A DNA stretch of 64,000 nucleotides, taken from Trichaptum fuscoviolaceum (lineage: Eukaryota; Basidiomycota; Agaricomycetes; Hymenochaetales; Trichaptaceae). The notes below the pieces were generated by a model. The model was not told where the DNA came from and ran no database searches. It saw only the letters and a list, made by a program, of their open reading frames with translations. Below, piece by piece: positions 20,266 through 30,783 of the stretch. Each line of letters starts with the position of its first letter. Position 1 is the stretch's first letter. Where the stretch lies: assembly GCA_910574455.1 (NCBI GenBank), contig CAJSYZ010000007.1:5513974-5577973 (forward strand), given 5' to 3'. The position numbers and the translations under genes are program-made.

Positions 20266-20477
20266 GCTATCACCGCGACTGCAAGGCTCCGAAGCAATCT
20301 GTGATAGATGTAGGGGACATCCTCCGTTTGGCCCACCTCCTGGGGGTTCCGAAGGGTGATGAATGTCCTCCAAAGTCATTGACACCTGAGGAGACCCTGG
20401 ATTTTTATGATAGATTCTATGTTAACCGATTTGCTGACATGCACATGCACCAAACACTGTACGAAGCTAGACAATAA
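20266..20477 (+). pseudogene. Plavaka transposase, 3' terminal exon fragment
   Basis: Bases 20266-20270 are the GCTAT target duplication; from 20271 the reading frame resumes with HRDCKAPKQS in exactly the frame left at CGC TAT (9325-9330). It contains the conserved C-terminal segment ending FYVNRFADMHMHQ and stops TAA at 20475-20477. Only about 68 residues lie here, so the truncated protein would lack the family's C-terminal block. Without the retrotransposon the gene would be continuous. Confidence 0.9.
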
Positions 20478-20690
20478 TTACTAAGTTAAACTCTTCCGTT
20501 AGCACATTCAAGTTGCCACATAGTACTACAAAGTGTATTGAGACTTGTTGTACAGTTTACATTGCCAGAGCCAGCGGCGACGACATCATGGTATTCATTG
20601 TTCGAGGTAATATAATTATCAACAAATCTCAAAGCAACAAAGGGAGAAACTGGAGATGCAAGCATACTGTGTCCATTGTCAACCCACCAC

Positions 20691-22941
20691 CTACGAGAGG
20701 GCTAATTCGGCTAGTAGTTTGAGGCGACCTTGAGGACTTGAAGGCTTGGAGTCATCCTTTGACTTTATCGCCAATTCTAAATAATTGCGATACCCTAGAA
20801 CTTCTTTAATATCAATTTTCATCGCGATGCCCTTCGGGGTTTGTCTATCGAATGACGAGCACACCGCCTCCATCAGATACATTTGGTATCTGTGCATGTC
20901 CGCCTCCTGCAAGAAAGTTGTTCGAGTCGTCTGGCTATCTAAGGACCCTGCTGACGTCGATGCTGCCGTGTCCTGTCTTTCCTTCCCCTTGCCCTTCAAG
21001 TTCGTATGATAGGCCTCCAATTCGTCCCTGTTATAGGCTGCTAACATATCAATAGAATCAAGGACAGCATCAGTCGACTCCTGCCCTTGATGTATGATCT
21101 TGTTTAAGAGCCCTTTTATGACCACGCCTTTCCCATTCTGCATGACGACATCGAAAAGACCATTTGTGGAGGCAATTTGCAACCATCTCTTGACAATCCT
21201 AAGCGCTCCTATCAATCTCCTCTGAAGATAATCCAATTCCTGGAAGCAATATTGAATCTTGTCAGCAGAAATTATCTGCCAAAATTGCTGCTTCGGCGTT
21301 TTCCAAAAGCTCCAGAATATCTCTTGCCTCGAAAATAATTGCATAGTCGTTGGAGGTAACAGCAAATGCATCCCTCCTCTGGAAGAATGCGTCGTGAATA
21401 TTGCACAGATTAATCGCCATTTCCCAAGATTTCTGCGTGTTGTCAAACTGTAGTAGCGTTTGATTGACCTCAGTTTGCTGGGGCTGAAAATGAAGCTGTC
21501 TAACCGCAGGCGTATTGTATTTCGATTGCAAACTCCCTGCTTCCGATATCGGTTGATAGAATGGCCTCAATGTCAGGGGCCGAAGATCGGGACGACGACG
21601 ATTGGGAGGCTGAGATTGAGCCACGAGAATCTTAGAGATGTCGACTGACATTCTTTGGAGATCGGCGTCAATGATTGCGATGAGTTCGTAGATTACGTCG
21701 TAGTAGGCCTGGAAGAGCGGTATGAAGAATTGGAAAGCCTTAAGATTTTCGGCATCCCTATCGTATGAGTTCAATACTGCGAAAAACCCTTCTGCCTTCT
21801 CTTCTCTATAATGTCCATATTGAGATAGCAGTTCTCTAAGACCTTCCGAGCCGTTGCGAGAATGAAGTCGGTAGTATTTATTCATGATTTTCTGAAACGC
21901 GCCCTCGTTCACCTCGAAGTAGTAGGAACCGAAGGGATCTTCAGTGCTCCGGCTGTCAAGGCATTTCTGTATGTCCGAATCTTTGAACCCAAGGACAATT
22001 GCGGAGGATTCCATGAAGAAGAACCTTAGACTATCCAAGGTCTTCCTTACTCTAACAGCGTCGCCTGCTGCCCGTGACTAACAAGCGTAGGTTATTAGAC
22101 GTTCTTTTTCGAAACATGATCCTATTACTTACCCCAGCAACATTACTAGTCAAGAGATCGACATAAGAAGATATCTTGCTAAGAGTTTTTTTCATCGTAT
22201 CAACCTGACCCTCCAAACTCGCAATCCTATCATCCGATGAAAGGCCTGGATGGCCTGAAGTCGAGCGAACCGACTCATTGCCTTCTATGCCAGTGTGCGA
22301 AGCACTTTGTGCCATATTTTTAAGCAGTTCACCTATAGTATCTCCGCAATCTCCGCCAGTGACAGGTGTTTGGACAAAACTGCCAGGTCCCGTGACGCCA
22401 CTCACATTATCGGCCAGTGATGATGGTGGCCTTGATGGTGGTGGAACAGATACCGGGAACGGTGCCCAATGACTCAGCGTTTCGTCATCCTTCTCAACTT
22501 TACGCCTTTTGCTGTCACTGGCAGGAGTACCTTCAGGTTCATTGTGATGGTGGCTACTAGGACTCCGAGTTGAAATGCGATCTTGAAGACGTTGGCTACC
22601 ACTACTCCGTTTTGGAGGGCCGGCAGAAATGCGATCTTCAAGAGCCTGAGGTCGGCTATTAGGACTCGGACTTGCAGGGCCGGAGAAAATGCGTTCTTGA
22701 AGAGAGCCATGACTCCCAGCTGAAGGGTTGTTCAAAGATGTATGTGCGTACGCTGTACTCCAGTCTGGAATTTGCGACCGGTCGCGCGGTTGGTGCCCCC
22801 AGTTGCCTCGACCTCCATGATTTGATCTCGCCCGCGGGGCAGATGTGCGTTCCTCAACTGTCTCATGTTTCCTTTTTCTACAATTTAGCTATTGTCAGAA
22901 CCAACAAGGGGGTTCGACTCAAACTCAGGCTCACTGGACAT
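20691..22941 (-). pseudogene. Right passenger gene: coiled-coil/disordered protein with frame break
   Basis: Coding can be followed from about 22860 (ERTSAPRARSNHGGRGN), through repeated ...RIFSGP / DRISAGP / DRISTRSP motifs (three spaced copies, residues of a disordered N-terminus) and a coiled-coil stretch RIASLEGQVDTMKKTLSK. A clean 55-bp intron lies at 22132-22078 (GTAAGT...TTAG) and is phase 0. The second part (from 22077) is helical. It breaks near 21263-21275: upstream runs into a stop, while downstream QYCFQELDYLQRRL continues in another frame to 20691. Removing 13 nt there would join the two, so I read it as a recent insertion. ATG 22941 is a possible first codon but its link to the main exon is unclear. 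Likely carried by the transposon; function unknown. Confidence 0.55.
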
Positions 22942-23340
22942 TTTGGATATTTTGAACAAAACTGTGACTTGAAGCCTGATAGGAGGTTGTTTCGCTTTCT
23001 CCAACAGCTTCAAAATGGAGTTAAAACTGGTGCAATAGTATAGTAGCTGTGAGCCTACCAACTCCGAGTCCGACTCCGAGTCGTCGGAACCAAATAGTAG
23101 TATCTTGAACTTCGGTTCAAATTTAGAGATCAAGTTGCCAGTATACTAGTAGTAGTAGATAGTACTACTCAGGCTACAACTTGAAGTTTGAAGATCTCAG
23201 TCAGCGGATGAAGTTGAACTAGGAGACTGGTTGACTCACCGCCAGCCTGAGTACCGCCAGTGGCAGCCTCTGAACTAAAATTTAGGTGGCAGGGACTTCG
23301 ACTTTAAGGTGAGAGGGCTTCAAGCTGTTGAAAAGAACAA
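22860..23340. repeat. Subterminal-type repeats, right side
   Basis: Contains CTCAAACTCAGGCTCACTGG, ACTCCGAGTCCGACTCCGAG, TTGAACTTCGGTTCAA, CAAGTTGCCAGTATACTAG, TAGTAGTAGTAG and ACCGCCAGTGGCAGCC. The words match those at 880-1050 and 5424-5550, several in reverse orientation. This is the expected composition of a CACTA-type subterminal region. Confidence 0.5.
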
Positions 23341-23520
23341 CCTTGAGTACTACTAGAGTACAGTACTACAGAGTATAGTAGACAAAGACACAATACGTCG
23401 ATGCCACTGGCAGGGCATGGGGTAGTCAGGCTACTAAATGCGGAACTTGAATCTGAACTTGAAGCCAGACTTCTCAGGCTCACGCCACTCAGCCACTGTA
23501 TTTGGCAACAATTGTCGGAG

Positions 23521-23754
23521 ATGCGCACCTCCGGTTACGGTGATATTCATTTCGGATTCGAATCACAAAAGGATGATGCAGTGATGTCGGAACTTGCGGA
23601 ATATCATCCACAGATTAAGGTAACTAGGGCTAACAAGGGCTCGAGTACATGGAAAGCGTGGTTTAATGAGGAGCACCACAAGGTTGAGCGGGAACGAGCA
23701 GCATTGGAACCTTTTAATTCACTTAAACCGCAGACTCGGAGTCAGACGAAGTAG
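23521..23754 (+). CDS. Small ORF between repeat clusters, unknown
   Basis: From MRTSGYGDIHFGFESQ to RSQTK with TAG at 23752. The longer frame starts at 23401, but its first 40 codons are made of subterminal repeat words. The segment after 23521 (YHPQIKVTRANKGSSTWKAW) has a mixed, protein-like composition. It may be the end of a decayed gene or a small gene carried by the element. No family recognised. Confidence 0.3.
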   Translation: MRTSGYGDIHFGFESQKDDAVMSELAEYHPQIKVTRANKGSSTWKAWFNEEHHKVERERAALEPFNSLKPQTRSQTK

Positions 23755-23959
23755 CCTGCCAGTGAGGACTCAGGCTTGTACTCATACTATTTCTAACTGT
23801 TTTCTTTTCGTAGTATTACCTCATACCAGTGCATACCACTAGTATTCAAGTTGTGTCTTTGTATGTTTGTCTCCTGTTCTGTGTTCGTCGACCTTATACT
23901 TGTGTTTTCTGTGCATCGGTATTCAAGTTGTTGTATGACTGTATGTAAATAAAAAACGA

Positions 23960-24290
23960 TATGAATTGTTTACTAACTATTCCGAGTCGGACTTGGACTC
24001 ACTGGCACCAGTGATGCTCTAATTACTGCTTGATAAATTCACGACTGGCTCGAATCCGGGTCTACCAACCTGAAGACCAAACATCGTTACGGGTCACTGT
24101 TCGGCAACTTGAACTTTTGAGCTGAACTTGAAGTCCCACGACTCGGTCTCAGGCTCAGACTCGGAAGTTCTTCCGACTCGGAGGTCAGCTTGAAGTCGGA
24201 AACTACTAGTACTAGTAAACTAAGCCTGAGGGGCGAAGGTCGGTCCGGCTACTACTACAACTGCTCTGCTCGACAACTATTAGGTATAAT
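23960..24290. repeat. Right outer repeat cluster, possible end of Plavaka element
   Basis: CCGAGTCGGACTTGGACTC, CACTGGCACCAGTG, CAACTTGAACTTTTG, GAGCTGAACTTGAAG and TACTAGTACTAGTAAACTAAGCCTGAGG occur here. The reverse complement of the last (CCTCAGGCTTAGTTTACTAG...) resembles GGCAGGCTCATTAGTAATCTAG at about 1000-1025, in inverted order. I could not fix exact terminal inverted repeats or a target duplication. Confidence 0.4.
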
Positions 24291-24639
24291 AATTTTAATG
24301 GAATGACCGGTTGTTATTCTCGGGACGTTCTAGGTCAGAGGGAACTGGACGGCTTGACTTATGCTATTGCCTTCTGGCAGACGACGGAGGAGCTGGATCA
24401 AATGGGCTTTGCGACCAACCTTGATTCAAAGACAGACACGCAACTTGGTAGTAGTATTGTTTTCCCGACTCCGAGTCAGCAAGAGCCCGATGTGGACATC
24501 GCCGCTCGCCTTTTCCCAGACTGAGCCCCTTCCTCAACTCCCCCACCATGCGCACAAACTCTCTCATCTCATCCTCTTGCACTACCTTGAGGCTTGTCAT
24601 TTTCTTCAACCTTGGCGCTGTCTCCTTCACATATGACAT

Positions 24640-26200
24640 CTTCCATGCGCTGCTCTCCTGCACTTTGTACTAAATTATGTCGTAACAGATCTGGGCGGAA
24701 TGGGAGACAGAGGTCTGCACGAGCATGGCAAAGGAGTTCAAGGCTGGTGAGTTTATTCTCCTTCTCAATCCTTTTACTTCACGTTATTTACATACCATTT
24801 GATACAGAATCCTAGCTCACACCGTTTACAGCGCACGCAAGATGGTGCAATTCTGGAACACCGCCAGACAGCACCACCACCATTGCCATCGCACTCCTGC
24901 TACTAGTAGTACCCAGCATCGACATGATGACTTCCCACGTGGGGTCTGACACTGGCATCACAGGCCCTCCGTCGTCCGCTACCACCACTGACAGCCATGG
25001 TCAGGTTGGAAACCAGAGACTTCCGGAGACACTTTCATTGTTGTGGGGACTGGTAAGTAGCCCTAGTAGTTATCCGCTATTGCAACAATAGCTCATGACC
25101 CGATGAACACAACTACATGACTGGCTGATGCTATGGTTGTTGAAGCGCTTAGAATGCCAGCACGCTTACGAGTTCGAGACGACAGCGCGCACCATCTTGC
25201 CGGGCAAGTCTTCTTTTAGAGACAAGTCATTCGGAGATGAGGAGCTCAAAGGCTTCCAGTTTGCCTCACCAGACGACCATCAAATTCATATCTATTTCGC
25301 TGATTCCATGGCTCATGGCGGGGATTTAAGAGATGCTCCTTGCCGACACAAGGGACTTCTTGCAATCAGAGAAGGTATGTACATGAAGTGCCACACATCG
25401 ACTGAAAGTTTAACCTCTCTTTCTGAATCAGTGGTGCGCTGACCGTGGTAACCACTCTCGTCGCGACAATTTCCTCTATCGTGTCCCTGGCTTGGGCAGA
25501 TCATCGTTGATCCATGCCCTTGCTGGCGCGCTCATGCTCGACATTCTCGCCATCTCACGTTCCGCTTTTTGGATGAACGATGTGACGTTGTCGTCGCTTA
25601 TGGGCCGTGTGCCTGCCCCGTGTATTGTCCTTCTCGAGGACCTTGACGCTGCATTCACTCGCTCAACTTCGCGCGACGGGTCCTCAACCTGTGTTCCTGG
25701 TGGTAAGAAGAAGAGCTCTTTGTTGTCCGACAACAAGGATAAGATGACGATGATGACGACAATGAAGAAATTGGCAAGAAGAAGAAAAGCAAGAAATATG
25801 ACACTCTATCCGACGTGAACACGCTCTCTCTTTCTGGCCTTCTTAATGCACTTGATGGTGTCGCCGCTGCTGTTGGCCGCTTCCTCGTCCCGTCGCAGCG
25901 ACGAACCATCTTGAGCGTTTCGACCCCGCGCTCTCGCACCCCGGTGGTATGGATGTTTGGATCGAGTTCAAAAGCGCAAGCCCTAGGCAGGCTCAAGCGC
26001 TCTTCTGTGACTTCTTCCTGTACGCGGACGTCAAGAAGCCCGAGATCACCAAACGCGAAGGCGAGCTCGATGGGATCAGCCTCCCCACCCCACCCCATCC
26101 TCTGGATCGATTTCGGAAATTCCGGTGTCGGTATTTGCGTCCGATGCCTCGAGTACCGCAACCTTGAGCTCGAGCTCATTGATGAGAGGTGCGTCAAACA
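24640..26200 (+). pseudogene. Decayed BCS1-like mitochondrial AAA ATPase
   Basis: BCS1-type proteins are membrane AAA chaperones; agaricomycetes carry large families. Visible pieces in order: DWLMLWLLKR...YEFETTARTILPGKS and GDEELKGFQFASPDD (BCS1 N-terminal domain, about 25120-25290); FLYRVPGLGRSSLIHALAGA at about 25470 (Walker A); MGRVPAPCIVLLEDLDAAFT at about 25600 (Walker B, LLEDLD); NTLSLSGLLNALDGVAAA at about 25820; then GMDVWIEFKSASPRQAQALF at 25940 in a different frame. The Walker A lysine is Arg (GLGRSS instead of GxGKSS). A frame change occurs between 25870 and 25940 without a clear intron, after which the sensor region is unreadable. I therefore call it a pseudogene. Upstream exons from 24640 are only partly legible. 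Confidence 0.75.
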
Positions 26201-27076
26201 GTCTACCTGACGTTGGCAAAGCAGCTCACGACGCAAATTGCGAATTCATCAAACGGGAAAAAGTATTACTTCATCTTAGATATCGTTCAAGTAGTCATGT
26301 CCTATTCCTCGACAAACACCTCTGTGCCACCACCATTGCCGCCGAAACGGAGATCGCTCGGTTTCAATATGCAGAATAAGTCGATTATCGGCCGACAGCG
26401 CAATCCCCCCAGCTCTAAGGACAAGAAACGCTCCTTCATTTAAACTACTTCTTCCATAGCGGATTGGGATGCATTGATCCCATTTCCCACATTGGCATGG
26501 TTCCGGTTTCGAGTTGTATCCAGGGATGACTGATTGTATGACGGCTTACTCGTGGCTTTGCCTTCTAGAGCTGATGGAACAGCTTCTTGTGCAGTGGGCT
26601 ATGTCTTCCTGACTTCTTCGGAGTTAACCTGACTCACTTTCTTGTTTGTTTGTGCATAAAATGAAAAGAAGCCTCATAATCGAGTCATCTAGAAGAAATC
26701 CTTCTTATCTCCTGTCAGTTCAGCTTGAGGTTTATCCGAGCCATAGTATAATGCACTGATAGATTCCTCTCTTCTTTTCCCAGAAGAATAAGGCATCAGA
26801 AAAATGCGTGCAAGAGCTTTGTATAAATGTGAACTCGGAGTGGGTGTCGCCCCTCCCCGCCACCCACCCACCCATTCAACCCTTCGCCATGAACTTTTAT
26901 CACATTCTGTTGGGGCTCCACATGCTCCTATTGATTGACCATGCTGTGCTTCGAGTACGCATCGCGCGAAGACTTCCTTGGACACAAAGGAGGATATCTA
27001 GGATGCAAAAAATCGTGCTTACTTTCCATTTCCTCTCAAAATCACTGCACTGACTTTTTGCCAGCTTCACAAACAG

Positions 27077-27934
27077 ATGCAACATCTCCTCGACTACCTG
27101 GGGGTTCCGCCAACGCCTCTTCTTCAACTTCGCAGTTATACACTCGGACCTCTTGTTCCTGAAGTATGTCTGACCACCGCGACGATGGAGAATGCCGTAG
27201 ACGTCATCTATGCTTCCTTGCCGGATGCCCCGGAACGACGCTTCGTTGCCCTCGACATTGAATGGGCGAGTAACTCACCAGAGCTATATCGCGTGGACCT
27301 CATCCAACTCGCGGTTCAGCAACATGTGTTCCTCCTCCGGACTCATCTACTTAATGCTCTTCCCCCAAGATTGGAACAATTATTAGGTGATGAAACTGTA
27401 TGGAAAGTGTCAGCAGGAATCGCTGGTACGACAATCCCATTTCTTCTCTCATTATGCGGCATAACTGAACTAATTGGCAGGTGATGCGACTCGCATCAGG
27501 AATAAATTTGACATTCCCGTATCCTCCTGTGTCGATTTGACAGATTGGGCGCGCTTCGTTTACCCCGATTTCTGGCCAAGAACGCCAACTTGGCTCCAGC
27601 TGCTTCTGAACCCCCGTCTCTGGTTCAAGTTTCCGCAACCGTTTATAAAGCTGGAGGAGATGGCGGGCAGGCTCCTGCAGACAAACATCGAAAAAGATGT
27701 CTTGGTCACGATGAGCAATTGGGCCGAAGTTGAGCTGTCGGCTGCTCAAGTCCATTGTAAGTTATCCTTTTCAAGTTGTCACTCAGGCTGACCATCTTCT
27801 CACTTGCATCTGCTCTATTAGATGCGGCAATCGACGCGCACAGCACGTTTGCTGTTGCTTCCGTCTTGAATCAAGATGCCTTGGCCTTACCGGATACAAT
27901 AATCCATCACTTCCCAATGCTCGATATTGAGTAG
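27077..27934 (+). CDS. 3'-5' exonuclease domain protein (RNase D/WRN exonuclease-like)
   Basis: Three exons, 27077-27425, 27481-27756 and 27822-27934, 245 aa; the two introns (55 and 65 bp) have GTACGA...CAG and GTAAGT...TAG borders and keep frame. Exo I is RRFVALDIEW with the D-x-E metal ligands; Exo II region is the SAGIAGDATRIRNKF stretch with CVDL following; Exo III is YAAIDAHSTF (Y-x-x-x-D). This is the DEDDy pattern of the DnaQ-like fold, which removes nucleotides from 3' ends of RNA or DNA. The protein is short and has no helicase or HRDC domain. Start chosen at the ATG preceding LLDYLGVPPTP; upstream exons are possible. A potential GTATGT donor near 27163 could give an alternative form. 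Confidence 0.8.
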
Positions 27935-28079
27935 GCTGAGGCCCGTTTGAATAGTGCTAATGGTGTTATCTTGTTGAGTAAATTGTTGAGTGCATGCTCT
28001 TGTCTTCAAAAGTTGCCAGGAGCATCGTGATTGTATCTATTATTGAATTGCTTCTCGTTGAATGATCATTGTAGACTGA

Positions 28080-28600
28080 GGTTGTCAATGGTGTTTGCTG
28101 TCGCTTTCAAGATGTCATGAAGATGAAGGTAGCTTGAAATCTCAAAACAGAGGTTCAAGTTCACTTGAGTACAGTAGTGGTAGTAGTAGTAAATCTCACT
28201 TGAGTCTGACTTGCCACCTGATGTACAGCTTCCCTCCTTACGCACTGATTTTGTCCTGAAACGCCGTTTTAAGGCCATCAGGCAGCCAGGCAACACTTCA
28301 GGCAGGCATGACAACGCTTCAACCCATTTAAGGAAGCTCCAGGACGCGCCAGCCGCCGTTAGCAATCTCTGATGTATTACACTTGAGCACTGAAATCCTG
28401 ACTTGCATTCTGATGCACTGAGAGACGGCTTGCATCCTGAAACACTCCTTATTTCAGTGAGATAAGGCAATCAGTGTATTTTCAGACGAAGTAGCGACCC
28501 TTCAGACAGGTGCCAGCCAAATCAGGACGCGTCAGGACGCGTCAGTCGCCGTAAGCAAAAGGAAGTTTCCCTGATGTTCAAGTTGCCGAACTTCAACAAA
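28080..28600. repeat. Repeat cluster with subterminal words and a diverged internal duplication
   Basis: Contains GGTTCAAGTTCACTTGAG, GTAGTGGTAGTAGTAGTA, and two related segments: 28339-28374 (CCAGGACGCGCCAGCCGCCG...) and 28532-28575 (TCAGGACGCGTCAGTCGCCG...). Within the second, CAGGACGCGT is itself doubled. No coding frame. Probably a fragment of a DNA transposon end. Confidence 0.5.
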
Positions 28601-30780
28601 GTAAAATTTTCCCCGCCGGGAACGACTCAAACTTGTACTACGTCCTCCAAGAATCCAAGAAACGTCATGCGAAGTATAGCTTCATACTACTAGCTCAATC
28701 TCCACAGATACAAGATATCCGAATTAACGTCATGTTTTAGGGTGACAGAAACAGCCACTTGAACTTCATGTCTTTCGATCTATCATTTTACATCGGACTC
28801 TGAAGAGCATCGCCAGGACGGCCGAGTTTCCGCCATAACGTCAGCCTTGCTTTACTGTCAGTGTACAATACAGGATGAGTACCAAGCTCTGTATATCGTC
28901 TGGGAGTTCCTTGGATCGTGAAGAGGGAGCCGTTTTGGATCCGTGAGTCTTCGTTGGGCACTGAACGCAATAACCTGGTCACTGACATTGCTAAGTTGCC
29001 TAAAGTTTATGCCTGAAGTCGAATATGAGGCTACTTCACGGCTATTATTTTCAAGCGGCGAATTTGTCTTACAAACGCGATTCATACTTCTAGGGCGCCA
29101 ATTCACTCTAACTCGGAACTTGAAGCGCTAGCCTGAATTCAGGCAACATGGTCTTTACATCCCATCTTCCACCCTTCCACGTTTTCTGTGCGGAAACGAC
29201 GACAAGGTTACGGCTATAATACGCAACCTACTCATGTTGTCCTTCGCCTCATGTGCTGGTCGTGATTTTATGGGTGCTCAAGGAATTCTTCTAGGTAGTC
29301 TGGGGTTTCAGAAGACCAATCATCGAAGCGTTTTGAAAAACTTAAAGTCTCGTGTTTGTCCCTCTTTTACGGCCGCTTATGTCGCCTACCTTGACACCCT
29401 CATCACGAATAGATCGGAGGCTTCAGGCCTTTCTGGTGCTTCAGGGCGGAGTCAATGCTCCACCCAGTTTTTCCGCCGACTCAGAGAAGATCATTAAGAT
29501 ATCCCTGTCTTCAAAAGTCATCCTTACGTTTGTCTCGCTCGCGGAGGTCGGAAGCTCACGTCTCATATGAGATCCGAGAAACAGAAACCCTTTCATTCCC
29601 TCGCTCCACCTCGAAAGGCCGATGAACTTGCCGGTACGTCACCATCTCCACTTTTTCCTCCGATGCCATTGTGAACGACCAACTAATCCTCCTTATTCCA
29701 GTAACCAGATCCTCGGAGCGAAGCCTCTATGAACGACACATCGGGAAAAGCTTTGTGGCAATCGGACTAGCTGGGTCGTCTGACGATCTGCGGCTTTCCT
29801 ACTGAACGCCCTCACTACGACCGTCAAGCTCCCACATGGCTTGTCATGTTGGTTAGAATGTAAGATATATGAATGAGTTGGACCAGCTTCTGGACATGCC
29901 GGCGCTCGATTCTCAAGCCTTCTGTTGAGAGAGTTTGCGATTAGCACTTGATACGCCCGTGCGCTGGCCTAACACGCGTTATATGGTAGAAATCGCACAT
30001 GGAGAATAGAACTGCCGGATGACGATGTCTGATTGGTCATTGCCACAGTCGCTCAAACACAAACTTTACTCAGGCTTCTGGGAGCGTCTATCATCTTGAA
30101 GCGCCGGTCTGGATTCGCAAAAATACATACGTAAAGTGTCTTTCCTGTCTGATCATCTACTTTGTGCGTGTCCTCAGAACGTTTTCATCATCTTCTGTGT
30201 TCACGAACTTTCTTCTAGTCCCGCAAGCAGTCTTTTCGTATGAAATCAGATTCGCTTCTTTAACGCCACACGCCAATGTGCCCTTCGCTAGGTACCAGAG
30301 CTTTGTCGCACTGATTCGGGCAAAAGCTCTTAATGTTAATGACGCTAAGCGCTAGCTCCACCTCCAACGCGCTGAACTGGCCCTTTACACACCAAACATC
30401 GGAAACGGTCATGAGGTCGTTCAAGATGTTCATTACCAAGATCTCATGGACTGAAACGAGATCATCGTCTACTTCAGTCCATTAGTTTTAAGCAAATTAT
30501 TTGGTAAGCTGGTTTAAGCATAGAAATCGCAGTCACGGATGCTGAGATCAATGATGGCCAGACCATATTATTCACTAACGAATGTTGTTCTTTCGAGCAT
30601 CCCGCCTACGATTCATACAATTGCTAGCGTCATATGCTCACCGTAATTGAATATGCCTTCTTTTCACAGAAGCACTCTCCGGTATAAATAGTTTGTCCTG
30701 CACGCTCGAAGCATTGCGATCAGAACAGGATCCTTTGGCACGCACAAAACTAAGCGAACCCCCAGAGACATTGATCCATC
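28600..30780. other. No supported gene; possible gene remnants
   Basis: Only short open stretches separated by stops. Protein-like pieces on the + strand occur near 29490-29640 (SHPYVCLARGGRKL) and 30200-30460 (PFARYQSFVALIRAK; then AELALYTPNIGNGHEVVQD), which could be exons or relics of one decayed gene. I do not recognise a family. Confidence 0.3.
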
Positions 30781-30783
30781 GAA

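Larger units (their letters stand above)
9326..20270 (-). mobile_element. Full-length Ty3/gypsy chromovirus LTR retrotransposon with 5-bp target duplication
   Basis: Element proper 9331-20265 (10,935 bp), flanked by GCTAT at 9326-9330 and 20266-20270. LTRs are 549 bp and start TGTTACG and end CGTAACA. Order in the element's own direction: 5' LTR (20265-19717), primer site, ORF of unknown function, open methionine-free frame, Gag with zinc knuckle, Pol (PR-RT-RNaseH-IN-chromodomain), four further ORFs, 3' LTR (9879-9331). About 10.9 kb is long for a fungal chromovirus because of the extra regions before gag and after pol. Identical LTRs mean a very recent insertion. Confidence 0.97.

Noticed and set aside
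25655..26236. Minus-strand 193-codon frame over the BCS1 region
   Set aside because: It is antisense to the recognisable AAA ATPase pieces and contains Ser/Leu runs typical of a shadow frame.
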